Shown here: positions 6,523 to 14,300 of the stretch, piece by piece
Numbering within the stretch: position 1 is the stretch's first letter
Layout: each line of letters starts with the position of its first letter
NCBI GenBank assembly: GCA_019637395.1
Contig: JAHBVR010000036.1
Span: forward strand, 1 to 16,045
Source of the DNA: Vulcanimicrobiota bacterium
GTDB lineage: Bacteria > Vulcanimicrobiota > Xenobia > Xenobiales > JADMJV01
Direction: 5' to 3'
DNA length: 16,045 nucleotides
Notes under the pieces: generated by a model
The model's input: the letters and a program-made list of their open reading frames with translations, nothing else
Databases searched by the model: none
What the model was told of the DNA's origin: nothing
Made by a program: the position numbers and the translations under genes

Positions 6523-8225
6523 TGAAGCGCCGGCAAGCTTTCAGCCTGGGCAACACGGTGGTGGTCATCGCGGTGGCCTCCACGCTGGCTTTCACCGTCG
6601 CCGCCGCCAGCCTCAACCATCTCAACTACAGCAACCGCGTCAGCAACGGCATTCAGGCCCAAAACATCGCCGAATCCACCCTGGCCCTGGTGACCGAGAA
6701 ACTACTGAACGAAAAGTCCGAAGACCTGGGCAAACTGCGCGAAGCGGGCAGCTCGTTTACCTTCCAGCTCAATGGAGGCCAGGGATTCATCACCTTCAAC
6801 CCCGATCAGGCCGGCAAGTGGGAACTTCCCTATTCCACCAACAATCTGGACGGGCCCAATCCGGTCCCCGGGTATACGGCCACCAAACCCATTCCCCAGA
6901 ACTCGGCTCAGCTCATCGCCCGAGGAACCATAGGCGGAGTGAGCCGGCAGGTCGAGTGCATCCTCTATATTCCCCCGTTTCCCTACGCGGTGGCCACGGC
7001 CGGGCCATTCCACTCCACCGGGAAACTGGTCGTCGGTGCCCTCGATGACGCGCTACCGGACGGTGAAAAGCCGGCTCCCGAGGAAATCCTCAAGGCCAAT
7101 CTGGCTTCCAATTCGCGCGATGCCAAAGCACTGGTGTTGGGGCCGGACAGCCGGGTCAGCGGCGACGTGCGTAGCGCGGGGGGAGTCGAGACCGACGAAA
7201 CCGTCTACATCGGCGGACGGATCCGTCCCGGTTCCGATCCGGTCAAACTACCCCAGGAGACGGTCACCAACTACGATCCTGAGCACTTTTACGATCCCAA
7301 AACCAACAGCTACACCACTCGGCCGAACTTGCAAAAGGTCCCTCCGGGCCTCAACAATTCTCCTAAGGTCTCCGGCTTCGCCAAGTGCACCGGGGATTTG
7401 AACGTCAAGGGCGGCCTGGAACTGGACGGCGGCGTCCTCTACGTCGACGGCAACGTCATCATCGATGGCGGGATCCGGGGCAAAGGAGCGCTTTTTGTGA
7501 CCCGGGACCTGGGGCTTTACGGAAGCACTCAGATGAAAACCGACAACAAGGTGGCGGTGGTGAGCGGCGGCAACGTGAGCATCTTCGGCAGCGGCCAGGA
7601 GAGTTCCATGTTCCAGGGGATGCTCTGGAATAAAGGCGCCTTCAGCGCCCAGCACATCACTTTGATGGGTGTGCTCATCCAGGCCGACGAGAACGCCACT
7701 ACCGATATTAATGACGCCTCTCTTTATTACCAGTCCAGCCAGGGCAAACTGGACATGACCATCAGCAGCCCGGGCAGCGTGGACGTCACCAAAGGCAATA
7801 TCCACATTTCCGCCCTGGGTCTGCCGATCACGGGCATCGTCACGGGCAGCGCCGTCTTCGAGGTCTATCCCACCACCGCGGCCGATGGCCACTGGGAGGT
7901 GGTCGATCCCAATTCTCGCCAGATTTACTCGGTGCCCAACAAAGCGGCGGTGCGCGACAAGGTCAAAGAAATCTGGAACGGCTCCACCTCCGGCGGACTG
8001 GTGGGCGTCGGCCCGGGAGGCTCGGGCGTGCTGGTCGTTCCCCTGACCGTCCTGGGTCCGCTGTTCTGGCCGAATTACAATGCCGAACTCAACGACATAC
8101 CCGCCCGCGAACCCGGCGCTTCGCAGATGCTGACACCCGGCAGTAGCGAGCGGATTACTATTGATCCCAACCAGCTCTTAAGTCGCAAGGACAAGGTCCG
8201 ATTGCTTTACTGGAGAGCCCGATGA
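6522..8225 (+). CDS. pilin-like protein with large beta-rich passenger
   Basis: This 567-residue protein starts like a minor pilin: MKRRQAFSLGNTVVVIAVAS, a short basic leader followed by a hydrophobic helix (12-32). The residue before the likely cleavage site is Ala rather than Gly, and position 5 of the mature form is Asn, not Glu. Lack of Glu5 is known from tip-type pseudopilins such as GspK. A long passenger follows. Residues about 200-235 and 285-385 have short Gly/Asp-rich strands (for example GGLELDGGVLYVDGNVIIDG) that look like a right-handed beta-helix or bactofilin-like stack. The N-terminal shape resembles PilX/GspK-like minor pilins. Its start overlaps the F gene (TGATG) and its end overlaps the next pseudopilin (ATGA). 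A surface tip or adhesin role is inferred. Confidence 0.7.
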   Translation: MKRRQAFSLGNTVVVIAVASTLAFTVAAASLNHLNYSNRVSNGIQAQNIAESTLALVTEKLLNEKSEDLGKLREAGSSFTFQLNGGQGFITFNPDQAGKWELPYSTNNLDGPNPVPGYTATKPIPQNSAQLIARGTIGGVSRQVECILYIPPFPYAVATAGPFHSTGKLVVGALDDALPDGEKPAPEEILKANLASNSRDAKALVLGPDSRVSGDVRSAGGVETDETVYIGGRIRPGSDPVKLPQETVTNYDPEHFYDPKTNSYTTRPNLQKVPPGLNNSPKVSGFAKCTGDLNVKGGLELDGGVLYVDGNVIIDGGIRGKGALFVTRDLGLYGSTQMKTDNKVAVVSGGNVSIFGSGQESSMFQGMLWNKGAFSAQHITLMGVLIQADENATTDINDASLYYQSSQGKLDMTISSPGSVDVTKGNIHISALGLPITGIVTGSAVFEVYPTTAADGHWEVVDPNSRQIYSVPNKAAVRDKVKEIWNGSTSGGLVGVGPGGSGVLVVPLTVLGPLFWPNYNAELNDIPAREPGASQMLTPGSSERITIDPNQLLSRKDKVRLLYWRAR

Positions 8226-8626
8226 AGCGACGGGGACTGAGCTTATTGGAAACGGTCTTTGCCAGCGGCTTGCTGGCCGGGGTGGTCTTCATGCTTTTCA
8301 ACCTCTACCCCGCTTCCGCTCTGGCCGTGCGCCGCAGCCAGGATCATCTGCAGGCCGACCAGATCGCCCAAACCTACGTCGCCCTCTACCAGGCCGAGCC
8401 GTTTCATCAACTGGCTCAACTTCCCAATCATCACTCCTGGACTTTGAGCGAGGTGTCCGTGGAAGGGACGAATACCAAATTCAAACCTTCCATCGAAGTT
8501 CTCTATGGACCCGACGGAAGCGACCCCGATGTTCTGCGCCAATTGCGCGTCACAGTCAGTTGGGATTGGGTACGCGGTCCCCAATCAGTGACCCAGGAAA
8601 TCTTTTTGGTAGACCTGGAAAACTGA
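8222..8626 (+). CDS. type IV pilin-like minor pseudopilin (PilV/GspI-like)
   Basis: A 134-residue prepilin. The N-terminus MKRRG-LSLLE is a classical prepilin peptidase site: basic leader of five residues, Gly before the cut, and Glu5 of the mature protein. A hydrophobic helix (about 6-30) follows and then a small globular part. The length and the SLLETVFASGLLAG start fit the PilV/GspI group of minor pilins. Its ATG overlaps the upstream stop (ATGA) and its stop overlaps the next start (TGATG), so it is translated together with both neighbours. Expected at the inner membrane and in the (pseudo)pilus. Exact subfamily is uncertain. Confidence 0.8.
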   Translation: MKRRGLSLLETVFASGLLAGVVFMLFNLYPASALAVRRSQDHLQADQIAQTYVALYQAEPFHQLAQLPNHHSWTLSEVSVEGTNTKFKPSIEVLYGPDGSDPDVLRQLRVTVSWDWVRGPQSVTQEIFLVDLEN

Positions 8627-9258
8627 TGCGCCGCCGCGGTATGAGCCTGCTGGAGACACTGCTGGCCGGCACTTTGCTGACCATGGTCATGGGCCTGGTC
8701 CTGTCTTTCTTGATTCCTACCTTCCGCAATTCTTCGCGGGGCGGATTGCGGGTGGAGATGCAGCAGCAGGCCTCCATTGCCATGGAGCGCCTGGTGATCG
8801 ATCTGGAACACGGAGCCCCGGCCTCGGTCTCGCTCCTGCCAGCCCCCACGGGCAGCAACGAGGTCTCGGGAGTGGCCGTGCAGCGCATGGAAGGCTACAC
8901 CAGCAGCGGCTCCCAACTGTGGGAGACCCAGTTGATCGTCTACTACTGGCTGCCCAAAACCGGAACCCTCAAGCGGGAAATCTGGAATAACGGGATGAAG
9001 CCGTCCCTTCCGGTGACACTTCTCGATTATCATCCCGCTCGCATTACGCGTCAGGACCTCATCGACATCATCAACGACGGCAGCGCTCCCGAGAGTAGCC
9101 TGGCGCGCGGAGTCAGCAAATTCTCGGTCGACTACCCGCCCCCACCCCACCAGCAGCCTTATCGCATTCAACTGACCTTGGAGCGCTCGCCCATCGGTCA
9201 GAAAGCTCCCGAGATCCTGACTCTGGACCGTTCGATCACGCTGAGGAATCTATGGTGA
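8626..9258 (+). CDS. type IV pilin-like minor pseudopilin (PilW/GspJ-like)
   Basis: A 210-residue prepilin starting MRRRG-MSLLE, again a five-residue basic leader, Gly before the cut and Glu5 in the mature form. The hydrophobic helix spans about 8-32, followed by a head of about 175 residues with a typical QQQASIAMERLVIDLE helix. The size and order after a PilV/GspI-like gene match the GspJ/PilW position in minor pilin operons. The frame is open upstream to 8560, but the ATG at 8626 gives the prepilin leader and overlaps the preceding stop as TGATG. It overlaps the kinase gene by seven bases. Confidence 0.82.
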   Translation: MRRRGMSLLETLLAGTLLTMVMGLVLSFLIPTFRNSSRGGLRVEMQQQASIAMERLVIDLEHGAPASVSLLPAPTGSNEVSGVAVQRMEGYTSSGSQLWETQLIVYYWLPKTGTLKREIWNNGMKPSLPVTLLDYHPARITRQDLIDIINDGSAPESSLARGVSKFSVDYPPPPHQQPYRIQLTLERSPIGQKAPEILTLDRSITLRNLW

Positions 9259-10829
9259 AGCCAACGCTGCTGTGGCTGCTGCTCAGCGCGGCCGCGGTCG
9301 CTCAGGACCTGCGCGTCACTTTTCATACTCGGCCTGAAGGCGCCGCCATACGAGTTCTCTCCGCACAACAAGAAACCAAGCTTTCCGGCCTTTCCGGTCA
9401 ACCCGTCACCTTGCAACGGAACTGGCTGGCTCAACCGCGCATGCAGGTGACTTTTTCAAAGGACGGGTTCCAAACCCAGACCGAGCAAGTTCCTACCTCT
9501 GAGCTGATCAATGGTGGCGAATGGCCGCCGCGTGGCCGCCCCCCGCTGATGTTGACCTCCGCGGCCGCTCCCCAATTATCGATACGCATCAACAGCCAAC
9601 CTCAGGGAGCAGCCATCTATCTGGCCAACTCCTCTCAAGGCAAGGGGCAGTATCTGGGGATCACGGGCACCAACCTCATCATCGAAAAGCAGGCCCTGGA
9701 GCAGTCGACGATTTTCCTGCGTCTGGAAAAGGACGGCTACGAGCCGCTCGCCTTGACCATGCTGGCGGGTCAGTTCGTCAACGGAGCCGAGCTCCCCAGC
9801 GATGGTCCGGCGCGCCTGTATCAAACCTGGGAGGGCTGGTTCAAGCAGTGGGGTCCGGCGCTGGCCGGATTGCTGGCCTGTGCGGTGGGCGGGGCGGTTT
9901 TTCTGGTGCGGCGCTCGCGCAAGAAGGCCTGGCAGGCGCCTCGGCCGGACCCGGTGGGCGCTCCCAATCAGCACGAAGCGGCTCTGCGTGACCAGGGCTA
10001 CGAACTCTTGGGAGAACTGGGACGCGGCGGCATGGCGGTCGTCTTCGAGGCGCGCCGCACCGGCAGCGATGCTCCGCTGGCCCTGAAACTGCTGCACCGC
10101 GAAGTGGGCCTGGATAGCGATGCCATCAACCGCATGCGCCGCGAAATCAAGGTGATGCGCGAACTCCAGCATCCCACCATCGTGCCCCTCTACGACTTTG
10201 GGGACGTCAACGGCCAATACTTCCTGGTGATGGAGAAAGTGGACGGCCAGTCGCTGAAAAGGCGTCTGCTCGAGGGGCGGCTCAGCCAGGAAGAGGCCGT
10301 CCGCTTCATCCACATGCTGCTGCAAGGGGTCACCTACGCCCACAACAAGGATATCGTGCACCGTGACCTCAAGCCCGACAACATTATGTTGCGGCCGGAC
10401 GGACGCCTGCAGATTCTCGACTTCGGCATCTCGCGCAGCACCACCGCCAACACCTTCGAGACCATGGACAACTCGGTGCTGGGAACTCCCGCCTATATGG
10501 CTCCCGAACGCTTTAGCGGCGTGGCCAACAAAGCCTCCGACCAGTATGCGCTGGGACTCATCTTCTACGAACTTCTCTGCGGCGTCGCTCCCGTGCCCAA
10601 TGACATTGATATTGCCCAGATCATCACCAAGCAACTGTTCGAGGTACCTCCGGAACCAAGCACGGTGGACGCGGATGTTCCCAAGTCGATGGACTTTCTG
10701 GTGATGACCATGATCGCTAAGGATCCGGTCAAGCGTTTCCCCTCGATGGATGCGGCCCTGGAGCAGTTTTACAAGGCTTTTCCGGCCATGCGGCCCGTCT
10801 CCACCCCCGTCATGCCAGGCCCCCACTGA
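9252..10829 (+). CDS. membrane Ser/Thr protein kinase with N-terminal PEGA-like region
   Basis: A 525-residue Hanks-type kinase. Residues 1-17 are a signal peptide (ends AVAQ). Residues 19-100 and 109-185 form two PEGA-like units, each with P-x-GA near its start (RPEGAAI, QPQGAAI) and later a KDG-aromatic element. A membrane helix lies at 202-219 and is followed by RRSRKK. The kinase domain is at 250-510, with P-loop GRGGMAVVFEA, Lys279, Glu298, HRDLKPDN (370-377), DFG (390-392), GTPAYMAPE (411-419). All catalytic residues are present, and Arg before Asp372 makes it an RD kinase. The kinase is C-terminal and cytoplasmic, while the PEGA region faces outward, the reverse order of PASTA kinases. 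TGAGG precedes the ATG. It follows the pseudopilins directly, so control of pilus/secretion activity is a plausible inference. Confidence 0.9.
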   Translation: MVKPTLLWLLLSAAAVAQDLRVTFHTRPEGAAIRVLSAQQETKLSGLSGQPVTLQRNWLAQPRMQVTFSKDGFQTQTEQVPTSELINGGEWPPRGRPPLMLTSAAAPQLSIRINSQPQGAAIYLANSSQGKGQYLGITGTNLIIEKQALEQSTIFLRLEKDGYEPLALTMLAGQFVNGAELPSDGPARLYQTWEGWFKQWGPALAGLLACAVGGAVFLVRRSRKKAWQAPRPDPVGAPNQHEAALRDQGYELLGELGRGGMAVVFEARRTGSDAPLALKLLHREVGLDSDAINRMRREIKVMRELQHPTIVPLYDFGDVNGQYFLVMEKVDGQSLKRRLLEGRLSQEEAVRFIHMLLQGVTYAHNKDIVHRDLKPDNIMLRPDGRLQILDFGISRSTTANTFETMDNSVLGTPAYMAPERFSGVANKASDQYALGLIFYELLCGVAPVPNDIDIAQIITKQLFEVPPEPSTVDADVPKSMDFLVMTMIAKDPVKRFPSMDAALEQFYKAFPAMRPVSTPVMPGPH

Positions 10830-11947
10830 TCCAGGTCGGCCTCGAAGAATCCCGCCGCCTGCTGCTGGCGGGACAGGGATTGGCTCAAGGCCGCTGGACC
10901 CTGGAGGAGATGCTCGATCAACTGGGATTCGTGCAGCTGGACTCCATCAACGCGGTGGCCCGCGCCCAGGAACTGACCCTGCATGCCCGGCTACCGAGCT
11001 ATCGGCACGAATCGATTTTCGAACTGTTGCCCCAGCGCCGCGCTTTCGAACACTGGACCCATGACGCATCTCTGCTACCGGCCTCTTGCTGGCCTTATTG
11101 GAGCGAGCGTTTTCGCCAACGCGGCCAGCGCATTCTGCAATCGAGTTGGTGGCGCGAACGCAAGGGGCCCCGCGCCCAGGAAATCTTGGCGCAGGTGCTG
11201 GGCCGGTTGGAACAGGACGGGCCATTGCAGTCTAAGGACTTTGTTTCCGAGCACAAGAGCGCCGGTGGTTGGTGGAACTGGAAACCCGAAAAGGCCGCCC
11301 TGGAGTATCTTTGGCAATCCGGCCGGGTGAGCGTGGTGAAGCGGCGCAATTTTCAGAAGTTTTATGATCTGAGCAGCCGCTTTCTCGGCGAGCCGGCTTT
11401 GCAGGCTCCACAGGACTGGGTGGATTGGGCTTGCCGAGGAGCTTTGGAGCGGTTGGGGGTAGCCACTCCGGGGGAAATCGCCGCCTACTGGGCGCTGGTC
11501 CAGCCCGGCCAGGCGCGCGAATGGTGCCGGGCCCAGTTACAAGTGCGCGACTGCGCCGGGCGCGCGGCTGTGGCGGTGGCCGACTGGCGCGAGCGGGCCG
11601 CCGCCGTCAAAATTCCCCGTAAAGTAAGATTGCTGGCTCCTTTCGATCCGATCGTGCGCGACCGGGCCCGAGCTCTGCGCCTGTTCGGATTTGACTATCG
11701 TTTCGAAGCCTTCGTGCCCGCCGCGCAACGCCGGCACGGCTACTACACCTTGCCAATCCTGGACGGGGCCGAACTGGTGGGACGGGTCACTCCCAAACGC
11801 CAGGGGGGAGAACTGGCGGTGCTCTCGGTGCACTGGGAAAAATCGCCGGGAACGGCCCGGCTACAGCGCTACGGCCAGGCCCTGGAGCGGCTGGCCTCGT
11901 TCTTGAGCTTATCGATCACCCACTCCAGAGTGGCCTCCATCGACTGA
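10826..11947 (+). CDS. YcaQ/AlkX-type DNA glycosylase (winged-helix, HTH_42 family)
   Basis: This family unhooks DNA interstrand crosslinks and removes bulky alkylated bases. The catalytic signature is Gln-x-Asp, seen as FVQLDSIN (Gln37, Asp39 counted from 10826), the AlkX-type motif rather than the AlkZ Gln-x-Gln. The rest matches in pattern: HARLPSYRHESIFELLP, then FEHWTHDASLLP, several winged-helix segments, and LLAPFDPIVRDRARALRLFGFDYRFEAFVP. The N-terminal sequence LIQVGLEESRRLLLAGQGLAQ before the TTG at 10880 also fits the family, but no ATG, GTG or TTG precedes it in frame. I therefore place the start at a CTG (10826) that forms CTGA with the kinase stop; this is inference, and 10880 is the canonical alternative. 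The 3' end overlaps the convergent hydrolase by 79 bases. Confidence 0.8.
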   Translation: MIQVGLEESRRLLLAGQGLAQGRWTLEEMLDQLGFVQLDSINAVARAQELTLHARLPSYRHESIFELLPQRRAFEHWTHDASLLPASCWPYWSERFRQRGQRILQSSWWRERKGPRAQEILAQVLGRLEQDGPLQSKDFVSEHKSAGGWWNWKPEKAALEYLWQSGRVSVVKRRNFQKFYDLSSRFLGEPALQAPQDWVDWACRGALERLGVATPGEIAAYWALVQPGQAREWCRAQLQVRDCAGRAAVAVADWRERAAAVKIPRKVRLLAPFDPIVRDRARALRLFGFDYRFEAFVPAAQRRHGYYTLPILDGAELVGRVTPKRQGGELAVLSVHWEKSPGTARLQRYGQALERLASFLSLSITHSRVASID

Positions 11948-12768
11948 GCGGACGGGCTGTGGCCGTCCTCTTTCTCTATACGCAACTGCAAATTCTGGTG
12001 TCCGGCCTCTTGAAAAATTTCCTGGAGCTTTTCGGCGCTGTGTAGCGGTGTGGACTGATCAGCGGCGCCGTGGACCACCAGGATGGGCGCTTCCGCTCTC
12101 AGCAGCGGTCGGTAGATAGCCAGATCTTCCGCCCGCGACAGCCACAGATGGGTGTTGCGGGCCATTTTTCCGTCGCTACCCCATTCCCTGGTGGTGGTCG
12201 GCTCCTGATGGACCTGCGCGCAGAGCTCCTGGAATTGCTTCAGTTGACCGTCGGGAGCTCCCTGAGCGCGCATCATCTGAGTGATTTCTTCGGCGAAAGT
12301 ATCGCCTCCACCACCCGAGATCAAGGCCACCGCTCGGGTCTCGGGAATCAAGGGCGCGCTCAGGGCAGCCAACATGGCGCCCTCGGAGCCTCCCACCAGA
12401 GCCAGTCTTCCATCCCACTGGGGATGCTTGCGCATTTCCCCCAGCACGCTGAGCAAGTCCCAGATGCGTCGCTCCAGGGTGTTTCTTTGTAAATAGGCGG
12501 TCGGGCATTCGCCCGGCGGCGTATCCGGAACCAGGCCGGGCTTTTCCACCCGCAACACGCCGATATTGGCCTTGTTGAAGCGCTCGATGAAAGAGGCATA
12601 CTTGTCGCTGACGCGACGGCATTCGCTGCCCTGTAAAATCACCGCCAGTGGGCCTTTTTCGAGAGGGGCATCGTAATAGTAATAGAGTCGAGTGCCATCG
12701 GCCTGATCCAACGACAACGTTTCAGCCTGGAGAGGCAGCGCCAGGAAGAGGAGCAGAAGAAATTTCAT
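11869..12768 (-). CDS. exported alpha/beta hydrolase (dienelactone hydrolase/prolyl peptidase-like fold)
   Basis: A 299-residue serine hydrolase with signal peptide at 1-15 (MKFLLLLFLALPLQA). The triad is complete: Ser128 in GGSEGA, Asp237 in HGAADQSTP and His270 in EDGHSPS. A QGSECRR stretch at 46-52 is well placed for the oxyanion hole, and three Cys residues (50, 88, 183) could form a disulfide. The substrate is probably an ester or peptide outside the cytoplasm but cannot be specified. Its 3' end lies inside the glycosylase gene; the C-terminal residues encoded there (EASRSRAWP) are low in information. No SD is seen before the ATG at 12768, and only 39 bases separate it from the divergent gene at 12808. 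Confidence 0.82.
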   Translation of the reverse strand: MKFLLLLFLALPLQAETLSLDQADGTRLYYYYDAPLEKGPLAVILQGSECRRVSDKYASFIERFNKANIGVLRVEKPGLVPDTPPGECPTAYLQRNTLERRIWDLLSVLGEMRKHPQWDGRLALVGGSEGAMLAALSAPLIPETRAVALISGGGGDTFAEEITQMMRAQGAPDGQLKQFQELCAQVHQEPTTTREWGSDGKMARNTHLWLSRAEDLAIYRPLLRAEAPILVVHGAADQSTPLHSAEKLQEIFQEAGHQNLQLRIEKEDGHSPSAQSMEATLEWVIDKLKNEASRSRAWP

Positions 12769-12807
12769 GCGGAAGGCTTAGGCGCTTGGCGTCAGGAACC
12801 TGGAGAC

Positions 12808-13533
12808 ATGGAAAAGCTACAGGCCTACGCCTTCGAAAATGGCAACCTGGTGGGAGAGGTGCGCCCTCCGGTGCGCACTCCGCTACTGGAAAAAGAGGGC
12901 CATCTGTGGTTGTGTGCTCCAGATACCTTCGTGCCCGCGGGCGGCGCGCTGGTGGAACGAGCCGATGCGAAATCGGCCTGGCAACCTCTGGGGACTTTGG
13001 GAGCACTACGGGATTTCTTGTCCTCGGGTAAAGAGGCGGCTTCCCTGCTCGGGGTCTGGACCGATAAGGCCAAATGGGGCCTGTTCGGCGCTCCCGACGG
13101 CAAGATCCAGGACAAGGAAGTCGAGCCGTTCTCGGTACGCTGGCAGGCATTCGGGCTGGATGAGCTGGTGCAATTCGAAGACAAAGGCTATCGTTCGGCC
13201 GATCCGCACCAGCCGCCGCAACGCTGTATCCTGGGCTGGTGGCAGTTGGAGGGAGAGGTGGATCCTGCCGGCCTGCGCCTGCTGGAGGCCGCTTATCCGG
13301 ACAAAGCGGTGGCCGTGCTCGAAGAACCCCGCCACATCGTGCGCCACAGTCTGGCCTGGGGGTTGCGCTTTGAGCACGACAAAGGCCGCTCGGCGCTGAT
13401 TCCTCAGGTGCTGTCCCAGCACGCTCACGATTTGTCCGGCCGAACCGAAGGCGGCCGTCTCAAGATCGAAGACTGCCTGGTGCGCGGGCAGCGTGAAGGC
13501 AATCCTCGCTATGTGCTGCCGGAGCCGGCGTAG
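12808..13533 (+). CDS. unrecognised 241-residue protein, coupled to the ATP-grasp gene
   Basis: I do not recognise the family. TGGAG stands three bases before the ATG, a close but usable SD. The protein is soluble with no signal peptide or membrane segment. It is rich in Trp (11 residues visible, for example QRCILGWWQLEGE) and acidic residues. It can be divided roughly into an N-terminal half with small beta elements (LVGEVRPPVRTPLLEKEGHLWLC) and a C-terminal half with His-rich blocks (PRHIVRHSLAWGLRFEHD and QHAHD). The TAG stop is followed three bases later by the ATG of the ATP-grasp gene, so the two are almost certainly co-translated and may act together. Codon use looks like that of the neighbours. 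Confidence 0.6.
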   Translation: MEKLQAYAFENGNLVGEVRPPVRTPLLEKEGHLWLCAPDTFVPAGGALVERADAKSAWQPLGTLGALRDFLSSGKEAASLLGVWTDKAKWGLFGAPDGKIQDKEVEPFSVRWQAFGLDELVQFEDKGYRSADPHQPPQRCILGWWQLEGEVDPAGLRLLEAAYPDKAVAVLEEPRHIVRHSLAWGLRFEHDKGRSALIPQVLSQHAHDLSGRTEGGRLKIEDCLVRGQREGNPRYVLPEPA

Positions 13534-13536
13534 TTC

Positions 13537-14283
13537 ATGTTGCGCCTGGTCTTTCCCTGCATGCCCTACTCCCTGAACGAAATCGAGCCGATGTTCGAAG
13601 CGCAGGCGCGCGCCGCCGAAGCGCGAGGATTGCCCTTCAGCCGTTTTAGCTATGAGGATTTCCAGCAAGAGGGGCGCGTCGTTTTACGCCCTCGACCCGA
13701 AGAAGGGGACGAGTTGCTGTTGCGCGGCTGGATGCTCAAGCCTTCGGAGTATGCTGAAGTGGATCGCTTTCTGACTTCCCCCGCCCACTATCGCGAGATG
13801 CACTGGCTGGACGGCTGGTATGAGCGCATCCGCGAGTTTACAGCCGAGACCCGCTTTCTCGAGGAGGGCTCCGCCATCGAAGCCTTGCTCGCCGAATGGG
13901 GCCGCGCCTTCGTAAAAGACCGGGTTAAATCGTGCACTGCCAACGGTCTCCCGATTGTCAGTAACCGGGACGAACTGGAAACCCTGCGGGATACGATGAT
14001 CGAGTTCCGTGGAGAAATCGAGGGCGGACTGTGCTTTCGCCAGGTGGAAAACTATATCCAAGAGTGCCGCCTTTTTGTGTGGCGCGGCCAGGTCCACCAT
14101 CGAGAAATCGACCCTGCGGCGATAGATCTGGCTCAAACCGTGGCTTTACGATTCGATTCACCCTTTTATACGATCGATCTGGGATTGCGTGAGGATGGTG
14201 TCTGGCGAGTCATCGAGTTGGGCGACGGCCAGGTCTCCGATCTTAAAGAATGGACTCCCGAGGAGCTATTCGCGATTTTTTAG
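13537..14283 (+). CDS. ATP-grasp domain protein, R2K-like (DUF4343-type)
   Basis: A 248-residue protein whose C-terminal half has the layout of an ATP-grasp ligase. Segments are RAFVKDRVKS (123-132; Lys127 and Lys131), EFRGEIEGGLCFRQVENY, the substrate-side QECRLFVWRGQVHHRE (175-190), and the metal-binding pair YTIDLGLRED (Asp214) and WRVIELGDGQVSD (Glu227). The combination of Lys residues near the start and Glu-x-Arg in the middle fits the R2K clade, whose members are thought to join an amino acid or similar acid to a protein, peptide or nucleic acid. The assignment is from memory of the family. It starts three bases after the unrecognised gene upstream. It ends 17 bases from a convergent gene with no visible terminator. 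Confidence 0.68.
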   Translation: MLRLVFPCMPYSLNEIEPMFEAQARAAEARGLPFSRFSYEDFQQEGRVVLRPRPEEGDELLLRGWMLKPSEYAEVDRFLTSPAHYREMHWLDGWYERIREFTAETRFLEEGSAIEALLAEWGRAFVKDRVKSCTANGLPIVSNRDELETLRDTMIEFRGEIEGGLCFRQVENYIQECRLFVWRGQVHHREIDPAAIDLAQTVALRFDSPFYTIDLGLREDGVWRVIELGDGQVSDLKEWTPEELFAIF

Positions 14284-14300
14284 GCCGCGCCGTCTGGCGC

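Noticed and set aside
7248-7892. Open frame of 214 codons on the minus strand in the pilin-like gene
   Set aside because: Antisense to a gene with a clear operon position; no motif.
9576-10826. Long open frame (416 codons) on the minus strand over the kinase gene
   Set aside because: Mirror frame of an intact kinase; no family motif and no ribosome binding site.
13006-13668. Open frame of 220 codons on the minus strand across the unknown and ATP-grasp genes
   Set aside because: It crosses the junction of two coupled genes and shows no motif or SD.
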